DNA of 21,720 bases from Polynucleobacter meluiroseus. Lineage in GTDB: Bacteria > Pseudomonadota > Gammaproteobacteria > Burkholderiales > Burkholderiaceae. The stretch lies in the NCBI GenBank assembly GCA_943329505.2, contig CALQED020000001.1, forward strand, positions 1 through 21,720, given 5' to 3'. The notes beneath the pieces are model-generated. The model saw nothing but the letters and a program-made list of their open reading frames with translations. It made no database searches and was not told the origin of the DNA. Shown in pieces: positions 1 to 8,090 of the stretch. The position numbers were made by a program, and so were the translations under genes. The stretch's first letter is position 1. Each line of letters begins with the position of its first letter.

Positions 1-4
1 ACAT

Positions 5-976
5 TTATTCTGCCTTGATACCTGTTTCGCGAGCAATTTTTGCCCATTTATTGGTTTCATCAACCATCAATTTTTGAAAATTTGCGCGTGTCATGGGGAG
101 CACCTCCGCGCCTTCATTTTCAAAACGTTTTTTCATTTCTGGGGATGCGAGTGAGGCATTAATTGCTTTATGCAGTTGATTTACTATATCGGAGGGCGTG
201 CCAGTTGGAGCCAGAATTCCCCACCAATTGCTAGCATCTACATCAATACCTGATTCGATAAGAGTTGGAACCTTTGGAATGATGGGAACCCGTTTCGGTC
301 CAGCAACTGCAAGGAGCTTGATCTGACCTGCGTTTAAAAAGTTTTGCATTTGAATTAGGCTACCAATCGAGCCTTGTATATGGCCTGCAGCCAGATCGAC
401 TAAAGCAGGGCCACCACCTTTGTAATGAACAATGTCAAAGTTTGCGCCCGAGCGAACCTTAATTAGTTCGAGAGCAAAGTGCTGAAAGCTGGCTACACCA
501 GCAGATCCAAAATTGACTTTGCCAGGATTCTTTTTAGAGTAGTCAATAAATTCACCAATGGTATTGACGGGAAAGTTGATATTGACTGCAATCACACTGG
601 GCCCCATGCCTAACATTGCCACCGGGGTAAATGATTTATTAGGATCGTAATTGAGTTTCATGATCGATGAGTTCATCGTAAAGGTCGATGACACTAGTAG
701 CAGTGTACCGCCATCAGGCTCAGCATGGGCTGCCAGATCAGCGCCAAGTGTGCCTCCAGCTCCAGGTTTATTTTCAACAATGACACTACTGTTTAGGCGT
801 GAACTCAATTCCTGAGCAAGTGCTCTCGCGACAATATCATTGCTACCACCAGGAGCAAATCCCACAATAATGCGAATTTTCTTGGGCAGATCCGCCGCTA
901 CTGAATGACCTATCCAAACACATTGGCTCAGTAGCACACAGATCAATATTTTCTTTAATAAATTTTTTAGGTTCAT
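5..976 (-). CDS. Bug/TctC-family periplasmic solute-binding protein
   Basis: Probable periplasmic binding protein that captures a small carboxylate-type solute; family members feed tripartite tricarboxylate transporters or act as sensors. The 323-residue product has the usual family length. A Sec signal peptide is visible: lysine-rich residues 1-9, a hydrophobic core, and an SVA-A cleavage site near 27/28. The first ligand-loop motif GFAPGGSND is at 39-47 and VENKPGAGGTLG at 67-78, both classic for Bug proteins. The ATG follows the hydroxyacid dehydrogenase stop by about 21 bp, so the two are probably co-transcribed; no strong ribosome binding site is visible. No TctA or TctB membrane subunits occur in the window, so it is an orphan here. 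The ligand cannot be told from sequence. Family assignment is firm. Confidence 0.93.
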   Translation of the reverse strand: MNLKNLLKKILICVLLSQCVWIGHSVAADLPKKIRIIVGFAPGGSNDIVARALAQELSSRLNSSVIVENKPGAGGTLGADLAAHAEPDGGTLLLVSSTFTMNSSIMKLNYDPNKSFTPVAMLGMGPSVIAVNINFPVNTIGEFIDYSKKNPGKVNFGSAGVASFQHFALELIKVRSGANFDIVHYKGGGPALVDLAAGHIQGSIGSLIQMQNFLNAGQIKLLAVAGPKRVPIIPKVPTLIESGIDVDASNWWGILAPTGTPSDIVNQLHKAINASLASPEMKKRFENEGAEVLPMTRANFQKLMVDETNKWAKIARETGIKAE

Positions 977-997
977 AGTTTTGATAGAAAAGTAAAT

Positions 998-1930
998 TTA
1001 TACAACGGGATTTTTTGGTGCTTTGCCTGCAAGAACATCTATTACCTCTTGCGCTACTTGTAGAGCGCTACGTTCTTGAGTTTCTTCGGTTCCACCTGCC
1101 GCATGAGGAGTGGCAACCACATTTTCCAGGGAAAGTAGGGGATAGTCGGGCGGGGGCGGCTCAAGTTCAAATACATCTAAGCCTGCGCCAAAAAGATGCC
1201 CATTTTTGAGTGCATGAAATAAGGCATTTTCATCAATTAAACCGCCACGCGAAACGTTAATCAAAATCGCCCGAGGTTTCATCAGGGCAATTTCCTTAGC
1301 ACCAATAATGTGACGATTAGATTCGCGCATCGGAATGTGCAAAGACAAGAGATCCACTCTCGGGAGTAATTCCTCTAGGTTAGCGCAACGTTCATGAGGA
1401 ATATCGGCCCAGCGATCGGGGGGTGCGTTGGGGTCTAGTGCAAGAATCTTGGCATCAAATGCACCAATCCACTTCTTGGCTACATTACTCCCAATATTGC
1501 CCATGCCAACAATACCAATCGTTTTACCGTGCATCTCTACGCCCAAGTTTTCAGGTCGAATAATTTTATCCCCCCGGCGGAGCATTCTGTCAAAGCGAGA
1601 GGTACGACGTGCCACATCTAAAGAGAGTGCTAGTGCCATTTCTGCCACCGCTTCACTGTTAATGCCCGGCGTGCGGCAAACAGGGATCCCACATTCATGT
1701 GCACTTGCAACATCAATTGTTTCAAAACCTACACCTTGTTTGCAAATGATTTTGAGTTTTTTGGCTTGACGGATCTGATCACCGGTAACTGAGGTCATAC
1801 GAACCATAACCCCATCTGCATCCTCTGGCCAGTTCGAGATTGCAGGGTTTGGCCAGCACACTACCTCAGCGTGCTGTTTCGCCAATTCAATGCCAGCAGG
1901 GTGAAATGCGTCAAGAATATAGATCTTCAT
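998..1930 (-). CDS. D-isomer-specific 2-hydroxyacid dehydrogenase (SerA/phosphoglycerate dehydrogenase-like)
   Basis: Cytoplasmic NAD(P)-dependent enzyme interconverting a 2-oxo acid and a D-2-hydroxy acid. The 310 residues include the Rossmann motif GMGNIG at 142-147 with a cofactor-selecting Asp at about 166. The catalytic triad is visible: Arg228 in NVSRGG, Glu257 in the DVFELEP stretch, and His276 in TPHAAGG. It lacks the C-terminal regulatory domain of long SerA proteins, so a catabolic role on another hydroxy acid (glycerate, glyoxylate or similar) is more likely than serine synthesis. It is first in a minus-strand pair with a Bug binding protein and divergent from a class II aldolase. 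That grouping is common in hydroxyacid catabolic modules, where the aldolase and dehydrogenase may handle consecutive steps. Substrate is inferred only. Confidence 0.92.
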   Translation of the reverse strand: MKIYILDAFHPAGIELAKQHAEVVCWPNPAISNWPEDADGVMVRMTSVTGDQIRQAKKLKIICKQGVGFETIDVASAHECGIPVCRTPGINSEAVAEMALALSLDVARRTSRFDRMLRRGDKIIRPENLGVEMHGKTIGIVGMGNIGSNVAKKWIGAFDAKILALDPNAPPDRWADIPHERCANLEELLPRVDLLSLHIPMRESNRHIIGAKEIALMKPRAILINVSRGGLIDENALFHALKNGHLFGAGLDVFELEPPPPDYPLLSLENVVATPHAAGGTEETQERSALQVAQEVIDVLAGKAPKNPVV

Positions 1931-2028
1931 TGGGAATTACGATACACGCTTCAAATTGGTTATAGAATTCTCTATTAAAGTACTCTAACAAAAATTAAAT
2001 TTTCTTGTATCCAAGCTAAGGGTAAACA
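1931..2028. promoter_or_regulatory. Divergent intergenic region between hydroxyacid dehydrogenase and class II aldolase
   Basis: This 98-bp AT-rich spacer must carry the start signals for two divergent genes. A short dyad, ATAGA-N4-TCTAT, spans 1962-1975 and could bind a regulator. The aldolase has an AAGGG-type ribosome binding site around 2018-2022. I found no promoter pair close enough to consensus to name on either strand. Confidence 0.4.
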
Positions 2029-2811
2029 ATGAATTACGAGACAAACTTTCAATCGGTAAAAGATTCCGTTAGCCCTGAGGAGTGGCAGACTCGTGTTGAC
2101 TTGGCCGCATGCTACCGCTTAACTGACCTGTATGGGATGACAGATCTCATCTATAACCACATTACTGCCAAAATCCCCAATACAGAGCATCTATTAATTA
2201 ACTTATATGGTTTGCTCTATAAGGAAATTACTGCCTCTAGCCTCGTTAAAATTGATTTAGAGGGCAATATCCTCTCGAAGCCAGATACAGACTATGGCAT
2301 CAACAAATCCGGATATGTGATTCATGGCGCAATTCATCAGGCGCGTACAGATGTCAATTGTGTGATTCATACCCACACTAGAGCGGGTATGGCGGTTGCC
2401 AGCATGAAGAGCGGTTTATTGCCAATGACCCAAACCTCCATGCGTTTCGTTGGGCATTTGGGCTATCACGACTATGAAGGACCAGCCATTGACCTAGATG
2501 AGCGCGTCCGTTTGGTTCAAGATCTTGGCCAGCATGACGCTATGATTTTGCGCAATCATGGATTGCTAACGTGCGGCGCCACGATACAGCAGGCATTTAA
2601 TACGATGTATCAGCTTGAGTTGTCTTGCAGGGCTCAGGTTGATGCAGTGAACTCTCAAGCTGAGTTATTGATAGCCCCTAAAGCAGTGTTAGATAAAACC
2701 TCGCATCTATATCAGCCTGGTACGCGTCGTCCTTATGGAGTATTAGAGTGGCCAGCAATGCTCCGTTACTTGAATGCCGAGCCCTCTCATTACCCCCGTT
2801 TTGATACTTAG
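2029..2811 (+). CDS. Class II aldolase/adducin-family protein
   Basis: Probable zinc-dependent aldolase, decarboxylase or epimerase of the FucA/AraD/adducin fold, cytoplasmic. The 260 residues match the usual length. Metal-binding histidines are visible as HTHT (His114 and His116) and as His177 in LRNHGLL; NHITAK at 43-48 matches the conserved N-terminal family motif. The ATG is preceded by an AAGGG ribosome binding site. Many such proteins in Burkholderiales sit beside Bug proteins and dehydrogenases, as here, and are annotated only at family level; the exact aldol substrate is unknown. The gene is divergent from the dehydrogenase/Bug pair and ends 12 bp before the convergent nitroreductase stop, with no terminator in that gap. 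Confidence 0.92.
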   Translation: MNYETNFQSVKDSVSPEEWQTRVDLAACYRLTDLYGMTDLIYNHITAKIPNTEHLLINLYGLLYKEITASSLVKIDLEGNILSKPDTDYGINKSGYVIHGAIHQARTDVNCVIHTHTRAGMAVASMKSGLLPMTQTSMRFVGHLGYHDYEGPAIDLDERVRLVQDLGQHDAMILRNHGLLTCGATIQQAFNTMYQLELSCRAQVDAVNSQAELLIAPKAVLDKTSHLYQPGTRRPYGVLEWPAMLRYLNAEPSHYPRFDT

Positions 2812-2823
2812 GTAGAGATCTGA

Positions 2824-3654
2824 TTACTTGGCTTGAAACCCAAGTTTTTTCAGCCAATCACGCATAAACTCTCTGCCGTTTAATGATTCGGGACCGCGGA
2901 TGCGGTGAAGACTATGTTGGGCCCAATCCCCATTGGTCTTCATATTATTTTCTTTATAGAACGCATCCATTTCTCTGCAGTACTCTTCTACGGCATCGAT
3001 CGTTTTTTGTGCATCATATTGTTCGCGATGTGCAACAGCGGCTTGAGGCAGTCTTGGCTTAATAGAGCTCGATTTTTCAGGATCACAGTAGCCTACACAC
3101 ATTCCAAAGACAGGGAATATTCTGGGGGGAAGATTTAATTCTTTTGCAACAGCTTCGGGATTGTTCCGTATGCCGCCAATATAGACAATGCTTAAGCCAA
3201 GCGATTCTGCAGCAAGCGCTGCATTTTGTGATGCTAGGGCTGCATCCACAATACCAACCGTGACCAATTCAAGATAATTGAGGCCTTCATGCGGTAATTC
3301 ACGCTTTTTACCTAATGCCTCAAGACGCGAAAGATCAGCAAGCCAAACTAAAAATAATGGGCAAGTGCGAATATGCGCTTGGTTGCCAGAGAGCTGAGCT
3401 AGTCGATCTTTACGTCCCTCATCCTCAATCGCCACCAGGCTCCAACTTTGTAAGTTGGAAGAGTTGGAGGCTGACTGTCCCGCTGCAATCAACAGCTCCA
3501 AAGTGTCTTTGGGTAAGGGTTTATCGCAATAGGTACGAATGGAGCGGTGCTGAAAGATCGTCTCTAGAGTCTCATTTAGATCGATGGCAAGCGGTATGCT
3601 CTTGCCATAACGCGCTTGCATTAATTGGTCTAAAGATAATTTTTTATTGGTCAT
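2824..3654 (-). CDS. Nitroreductase-family flavoprotein, NfsA/Frp-like
   Basis: FMN-dependent NAD(P)H oxidoreductase of the nitroreductase superfamily, probably a cytoplasmic homodimer. The 276-residue sequence carries the family's FMN-phosphate motif HRSIR at 36-40, SSNLQSW at 65-71, GGIRN at 160-164 and a basic KPRLP segment at 199-203. The long form with the C-terminal excursion resembles NfsA/FRP (NADPH-preferring) rather than the short NfsB group. It is the last gene of a minus-strand operon after an acyl-CoA ligase and a Bug protein, 35 bp from the Bug stop. Members reduce nitroaromatics, quinones, flavins or activated C=C bonds, and the physiological substrate here is not evident. The position beside an acyl-CoA ligase allows a role in reducing a catabolic intermediate, which is inference. 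Confidence 0.9.
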   Translation of the reverse strand: MTNKKLSLDQLMQARYGKSIPLAIDLNETLETIFQHRSIRTYCDKPLPKDTLELLIAAGQSASNSSNLQSWSLVAIEDEGRKDRLAQLSGNQAHIRTCPLFLVWLADLSRLEALGKKRELPHEGLNYLELVTVGIVDAALASQNAALAAESLGLSIVYIGGIRNNPEAVAKELNLPPRIFPVFGMCVGYCDPEKSSSIKPRLPQAAVAHREQYDAQKTIDAVEEYCREMDAFYKENNMKTNGDWAQHSLHRIRGPESLNGREFMRDWLKKLGFQAK

Positions 3655-3689
3655 GGTGTTAGCTTTTGAAGTAATGAATAGGTTGATTC

Positions 3690-4664
3690 TTAAGGGTTGC
3701 TTGTAGGATTCTTTTTGGTGAGCAGTTTTTTCCAGCGCACAATCTCATCACGTAAAAATTGCTCAAACTCTTGAGGACTGGAGAGTCGGACTTCCGCATC
3801 CGTAGAGTTGAAGCGTTTCACTACATCTGGTGAGGTGACGCTGATCTTAAGTGCCTGATGTACTTTATCAATGACTTCTTTTGGCGTTCCAGCGGGAGCA
3901 AGTAGCCCCCACCAAACAAAAGAGTTGAAGTCTTTCACTCCCTGTTCAGAGATCGTTTTCACATCTGGATTCGAAAGGAGTCTTTTGGATCCAGAAGAGG
4001 CTATTAATTTGACCCGTTTGTTATCCATAAATGGTTTGATTTGGGACATGCCAGTAAAAGTAAGGTCCACATGCCCCGCTGCCACATCAGTGATGGCGGG
4101 GCCAGCGCCACGATATGCGATGGTGGTCATGTCTGTACCAGTGGCCTCTTCCAGCATGAGGGCGGCTAAATGACTTGCAGAGCCATCACCAGAGTTGGCA
4201 ATAGTCACTTTCCCCGGATTCTTTTTTGCATACTCAATAATCTCGCCCATATTATTAGCGGGCAGAGTACTTCTAGCAGCTAGGCCAAAAGGATAGGAGA
4301 CCACCATTGAAATGGGTGAGAAATCTTCAGGCGTCTTATAAGGGAGACTTGCCATTAATGTTGGGTTGGTCGATAGGCTAGTGCTGACAAATAGCAGGGT
4401 ATATCCATCTGGCGCTGCCCTAGCAACTGCTTCTGTTCCAACAGTAGTGTTGCCACCACCGCGATTTTCAATAATGACGGGTTGCTTTAAGGCTTCCGAG
4501 AATTTTTCAGACCAAGCCCTGACGAGAAAATCACCGCCACCACCAGCAGCAAATGGAACAATGATACGAATGGGTTTGTTTGGATAAGGGTCAGCAGCAA
4601 AGCTCGTGCCAATCGTAAGCAAGAGGAAGAGGCTAAAAGTAATTTTTTTAAAAAGTAGGTTCAT
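3690..4664 (-). CDS. Bug/TctC-family periplasmic solute-binding protein
   Basis: Second orphan Bug-type binding protein. I chose the internal ATG at 4664, giving 324 residues, because it yields a textbook Sec signal peptide (MNLLFKK, a hydrophobic core, then SFA-AD cleavage near 23/24) and matches the first Bug gene, which also begins MNL. An upstream in-frame ATG at 4697 would add 11 residues with extra basic charge. Neither start has a strong ribosome binding site. Ligand-loop motifs are PFAAGGGGD at about 37-45 and IENRGGGNTTVG at about 65-76, followed by APDGYTLLF. The gene sits between the acyl-CoA ligase and the nitroreductase, suggesting uptake of the ligase's carboxylic acid substrate, an inference from context. 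Confidence 0.92.
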   Translation of the reverse strand: MNLLFKKITFSLFLLLTIGTSFAADPYPNKPIRIIVPFAAGGGGDFLVRAWSEKFSEALKQPVIIENRGGGNTTVGTEAVARAAPDGYTLLFVSTSLSTNPTLMASLPYKTPEDFSPISMVVSYPFGLAARSTLPANNMGEIIEYAKKNPGKVTIANSGDGSASHLAALMLEEATGTDMTTIAYRGAGPAITDVAAGHVDLTFTGMSQIKPFMDNKRVKLIASSGSKRLLSNPDVKTISEQGVKDFNSFVWWGLLAPAGTPKEVIDKVHQALKISVTSPDVVKRFNSTDAEVRLSSPQEFEQFLRDEIVRWKKLLTKKNPTSNP

Positions 4665-4738
4665 AAGTTTTTTAATAACACGAATTATGTGGGCCATTGT
4701 TAAGGCATAGTCTACTGCTTCCGGTAAATTTGTATCAG

Positions 4739-6367
4739 TTAGGTTTTTGAGAGATCAATTGCCTTAGAGATGAGACTAGAGTCTGCACGCAAAATCGCCT
4801 TGGATATTTTTTGGGTCGGCGTATAGGGTAGCTCCTCCAAGAAGGCAATATACCTAGGTACTTTCATGGGGGCTAGATGTTGCGCGCACCAAGCTTGGAT
4901 ATCATGCGCGTTAGCAGTAGCATGTTTTTTGAGCACAATCGCCGCTAGGATTTCATCCTCACCCAGTTCTGCAGGAACCGCAATCGTTGCCACCTCTGCT
5001 ACATCTGAATGGTTACCAATAATGCGATCTAATTCAGCGCCAGCAATATTTTCACCTCTGCGCCGAATAATGTCTTTCTTACGTGAGACAAAGGTGTAGT
5101 AGCCATCACGATCGCGACTCACTAAATCACCAGTGAGAAACCAGCCATCTCTAAAGCTAGCTTGCGTCTGTGCGGCATCACGAAAGTAGCCCTGCATAAT
5201 GATGGGAGTACGCACAATCATTTCACCGGTTTGTCCATCAGGTACATCGCGACCTTCATCATCAACTACTCGACATTCTGCCCAGGGTTGATGTGGATTG
5301 GGGTGTTTGCCAATCGGCCCCATTGTTCCTGGTTTTTGGATTGCACCATAGGGACTGCAAGTAACACCAGGAATTTCAGTCATTCCATAGCCGCTCACAA
5401 AATACGGAATCTTGAATTCATTTAAGAAAACGTCATGGGCATTATTTCGCACGCCATACGCACAACGAATGGTATGGCCTGGATAAAATTCGCTTCTTGG
5501 CCTCAGTTTTAAAATATTGCAGGCCGCTTCAATTAAATTAACGGTTGTCGCTTTAGAGTCCAATGCTTGTTTCCAGAATTGAGATGCGGAAAAGCGCGGC
5601 ATCAGTGCAACAGTTGCTCCAGCACAGACGGCACCAGCAACAGAGTAAAAGAGCGCATTCATATGGAATAGGGGTAGGACGACCATAATGCGATCATTGG
5701 TCTGGATATACAGTCGCTCTATATAAGCTTCGCCACAGAGCAAGAAGCTGCGCTGGCTGTGCATCACCCCTTTGGGAAATCCAGTAGTACCAGAGGTATA
5801 GATGATGACGCAGGTATCGTCTGCTTGAGCAGAAGAGGGCGGTGCAATAAAGTGTTCGAAAGGTCGCAATACCTCTTCGAGAGTCGGCAGGAGATCTTGC
5901 TTAGATACTTTTGCAGATTGACTCAGCAAAACCTGTGTAGGTTTTAGATCCTGCTCTTGGCAGGCTGCTTGGACTGTACTTAGTAGTTCTGATTCTAAAA
6001 ATAATAGCGATGGTTCTGAGTTCTTGAGAACATATCCAAGTTCAGCAGTACCAAATTGAGGATTGATCGGCAATAAGGTAGCCGACAAGCTTGCTAAAGA
6101 AAATAACAATACCAAATGCGCATAATGATTTTTGGCAACAATACCAACTCGATCACCTGCTTGAATCTTCTGACTCAGCAAGTAGCCCTGCATTTTTTGG
6201 ACATCACGCTCAAATTCTGCCCAACTGACTTCGCGACCTTCAAAATAGCAAAATGCTTTACTCCCATTCGTTTTTAGTCTGCTAGCAAAAGCACTTGGAA
6301 TGGTGTAGTGATGCGATTCAAACTGTTGCAGCACCTCCAAAGGAGTGGCTAACGGCGCTTTTTGCAT
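4739..6367 (-). CDS. AMP-forming acyl-CoA synthetase/ligase (ANL superfamily)
   Basis: Probable cytoplasmic enzyme activating a carboxylic acid to its CoA thioester through an acyl-adenylate. Numbered from the ATG at 6367 (542 residues), the core motifs are the P-loop-like YTSGTTGFPKG at 190-200, YGMTE at 327-331, TGDL at 412-415, the hinge region SRKKDIIRRRGENI after it, and the adenylation lysine at 520 in PTQK. All catalytic motifs are intact. An in-frame TTG at 6472 would add 35 residues, but it overlaps the -10 box of a near-consensus promoter (6472-6500), so the longer form is unlikely. Overall pattern resembles CaiC/long-chain or aromatic acyl-CoA ligases. It is the first gene of the ligase-Bug-nitroreductase operon. 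Substrate is unknown; it may feed the thiolase/DUF35 pair encoded divergently. Confidence 0.93.
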   Translation of the reverse strand: MQKAPLATPLEVLQQFESHHYTIPSAFASRLKTNGSKAFCYFEGREVSWAEFERDVQKMQGYLLSQKIQAGDRVGIVAKNHYAHLVLLFSLASLSATLLPINPQFGTAELGYVLKNSEPSLLFLESELLSTVQAACQEQDLKPTQVLLSQSAKVSKQDLLPTLEEVLRPFEHFIAPPSSAQADDTCVIIYTSGTTGFPKGVMHSQRSFLLCGEAYIERLYIQTNDRIMVVLPLFHMNALFYSVAGAVCAGATVALMPRFSASQFWKQALDSKATTVNLIEAACNILKLRPRSEFYPGHTIRCAYGVRNNAHDVFLNEFKIPYFVSGYGMTEIPGVTCSPYGAIQKPGTMGPIGKHPNPHQPWAECRVVDDEGRDVPDGQTGEMIVRTPIIMQGYFRDAAQTQASFRDGWFLTGDLVSRDRDGYYTFVSRKKDIIRRRGENIAGAELDRIIGNHSDVAEVATIAVPAELGEDEILAAIVLKKHATANAHDIQAWCAQHLAPMKVPRYIAFLEELPYTPTQKISKAILRADSSLISKAIDLSKT

Positions 6368-6471
6368 GATTTCTTTCTGTACTGCCAGGTAGGATTGCTT
6401 AAAAGGATTGCCTAGTGAGGGCCCCTTAGTGATTCTCCAGTGTCGTCTCAAATCTATTTTTGTATGAACCA

Positions 6472-6500
6472 ATTTTAAGTAAGAGGCATAATTTAGTCAA
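6472..6500 (-). promoter_or_regulatory. Sigma70-type promoter for the acyl-CoA ligase operon
   Basis: On the minus strand the -35 hexamer TTGACT (6495-6500) is separated by exactly 17 bp from the -10 hexamer TAAAAT (6472-6477), five of six matches to consensus in each. Transcription would start near 6464, leaving a leader of roughly 100 nt before the ATG at 6367. The same spacer holds a dyad AATAGA-N6-TCTATT (6512-6529), upstream of the -35, that might bind a regulator of the divergent genes. Confidence 0.6.
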
Positions 6501-6543
6501 AATAACAATTCAATAGATATCTTTCTATTACTGGAGACTCATC

Positions 6544-6933
6544 TTGAGCGAATTTGATTTAGCGCAGACATCCCCCAATGGCATCTATATGGACCATTGC
6601 CAGAAGGATCAGTTGGCCTTTCAGCGAACTCAAACTGGCAAAGCGATTTTTTATCCCCGCATTGTCGAGCCTAAGACTGGTCAGGCTTTGAACTGGGAGC
6701 TTAGCAAAGGTTTAGGAACCGTATATTCCACTACCACTATTTATTCGCGTGATGAAAAGCCCTATAACGTTGCTTTAATTGATTTAGATGAAGGCTTTCG
6801 TATGATGTCGCGCGTTGAGGGGATAGATCCTGAACATATTCGGATAGGTATGCGAGTTGAATTGAAGATGAGTGTTTTTGAAGATGGCAAAAAATATCCC
6901 ATTTTCTTGCCAGCGCAGGAGAGTATTGAATGA
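6544..6933 (+). CDS. DUF35 OB-fold protein (thiolase partner) with a degenerate zinc ribbon
   Basis: Small acyl-CoA-binding-type OB-fold protein of 129 residues, normally the partner of a thiolase-like subunit. The start is a TTG supported by GGAG eight bases upstream. The N-terminal part (about 20-55) follows the rubredoxin-like ribbon pattern seen in this family, with FQRTQTG, FYPRI and ALNW in place of the usual CxxC...yPR..CpxCg..lew. None of the four zinc cysteines is present; the only Cys is at 19. The C-terminal OB-fold follows from about 56 (GLGTVYSTTTIY) with typical RVEGIDPEHIRIGMRVEL. It overlaps the next gene by 4 bp (ATGA), indicating translational coupling and probable complex formation. 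Family assignment rests on pattern and context; loss of the ribbon ligands is seen directly. Confidence 0.85.
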   Translation: MSEFDLAQTSPNGIYMDHCQKDQLAFQRTQTGKAIFYPRIVEPKTGQALNWELSKGLGTVYSTTTIYSRDEKPYNVALIDLDEGFRMMSRVEGIDPEHIRIGMRVELKMSVFEDGKKYPIFLPAQESIE

Positions 6934-8090
6934 GCGCCACCTCTAGTCTTCGTCGCGGCAGTGTCGCCATTGTTGGCGCCGCAGAATCACAATTAGGACT
7001 TTGCGCCCCAGGAACTACTCCGTTTGATTTAATGGCGCAAGCAACTCACCGCGCTCTGAAGGATTGTGGTTTGCAGTTAAAAGATATTGATGGTGTTTTT
7101 ACTGCTACGACACAATCTCGTTTTTCCAGTTTGGGTCTTTGTGAATACTTGGGGCTGAAGCCGCGCTATCACGACAATACACAAATGGGCGGTTCTTCAT
7201 TTATGGCCCACGTTGCCCATGCAATGGCGGCGATCAATAACGGCTTATGCGATGTAGCTTTAATAGCCTATGGCAGCACCCAAAAATCAGTCAGTCGTGC
7301 GGCTGCAAGTCCGCGAGAATATAACGCTTACGAAACTCCCTATAAGCCTTTCTTGCCAACCACCGCCTACGCCATGGCGGCTGCTAGGCATATGTACCAG
7401 TACGGTACAACCCGTGAGCAATTGGCCGAGGTAGCCGTGGCTGCAAGGAAATGGGCCTTGATGAATCCAGTGGCTTGGGAGAAAAAACCGCTCACGATTG
7501 AAGAAGTAATGAATGCCCGCATGGTGAGCTCACCCCTCACGATTCGAGATTGCTGCTTAGTCACCGATGGTGGCGGGGCTATTATTTTGACAAGTGCAGC
7601 ACGTGCAAAAGATTTGCAGAAGTCGCCTGCGTATATTTTGGGTGTGGGTGAAGAACTCTCGCATATCGGTATCTCAGGTATGCCCGACTTGACTGTGAGT
7701 GGCGCAGCAATTTCTGGGCCAAAAGCATATGCGATGGCGGGCATTACCCATCAAGAGGTCGATTTAGCAATGCTGTATGACGCATTCACGATTAACACCA
7801 TATTATTTTTAGAAGACTTGGGCTTTTGTGCCAAAGGTGAGGGTGGTCAGTTTGTAGCTAATGGCGGAATTGCTCCAGGCGGACATCTAGCAGTCAATAC
7901 CAATGGCGGTGGTTTGTCCTATTGCCACCCCGGTATGTATGGACTCTTTTTATTGATTGAGTCAGTGCGTCAATTGCGTGGCGAGTGCGGAGAGCGGCAG
8001 GTTGCAAATTGCGAAATTGCTTTGGCACACGGCAATGGTGGTGTCCTCTCAAGCCAGGCCACGGTGATTCTAGGCAAACAGGCAGATTAA
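6930..8090 (+). CDS. Thiolase-superfamily protein (lipid-transfer/SCP2-thiolase-like), lacks the nucleophilic Cys
   Basis: Thiolase-fold protein of 386 residues paired with DUF35. Where thiolases carry the acylated cysteine, this protein reads NTQMGGSS at 83-90, with no Cys. The second-half motif is NTNGGGLSYCHPGMYG (323-338), keeping the catalytic-type His333 of the thiolase GHP motif, and the third is AHGNGG (366-371), with His in place of the usual Cys base. This matches non-thiolytic members such as Ltp2, which with the DUF35 protein ChsH2 performs a retro-aldol cleavage of a CoA thioester in steroid side-chain degradation. A similar aldol-lyase role here is inference; it may instead be a non-canonical thiolase. 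The start overlaps the DUF35 stop by 4 bp. It probably acts downstream of an acyl-CoA ligase such as the divergent one. Confidence 0.88.
   Translation: MSATSSLRRGSVAIVGAAESQLGLCAPGTTPFDLMAQATHRALKDCGLQLKDIDGVFTATTQSRFSSLGLCEYLGLKPRYHDNTQMGGSSFMAHVAHAMAAINNGLCDVALIAYGSTQKSVSRAAASPREYNAYETPYKPFLPTTAYAMAAARHMYQYGTTREQLAEVAVAARKWALMNPVAWEKKPLTIEEVMNARMVSSPLTIRDCCLVTDGGGAIILTSAARAKDLQKSPAYILGVGEELSHIGISGMPDLTVSGAAISGPKAYAMAGITHQEVDLAMLYDAFTINTILFLEDLGFCAKGEGGQFVANGGIAPGGHLAVNTNGGGLSYCHPGMYGLFLLIESVRQLRGECGERQVANCEIALAHGNGGVLSSQATVILGKQAD

Noticed and set aside
1428..1769. Open frame of 113 codons on the plus strand inside the hydroxyacid dehydrogenase gene.
   Set aside because: It is antisense to a gene with complete catalytic motifs, and its translation shows no domain pattern.
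1962..6529. Related dyads ATAGA-N4-TCTAT (1962-1975) and AATAGA-N6-TCTATT (6512-6529) in the two divergent spacers as a shared operator.
   Set aside because: Spacer lengths differ, arms are AT-rich and short, and no regulator gene is adjacent; not distinguishable from chance.
7367..7744. Open frame of 125 codons on the minus strand inside the thiolase-like gene.
   Set aside because: Antisense shadow of a well-supported coding region, with no ribosome binding site or recognisable product.
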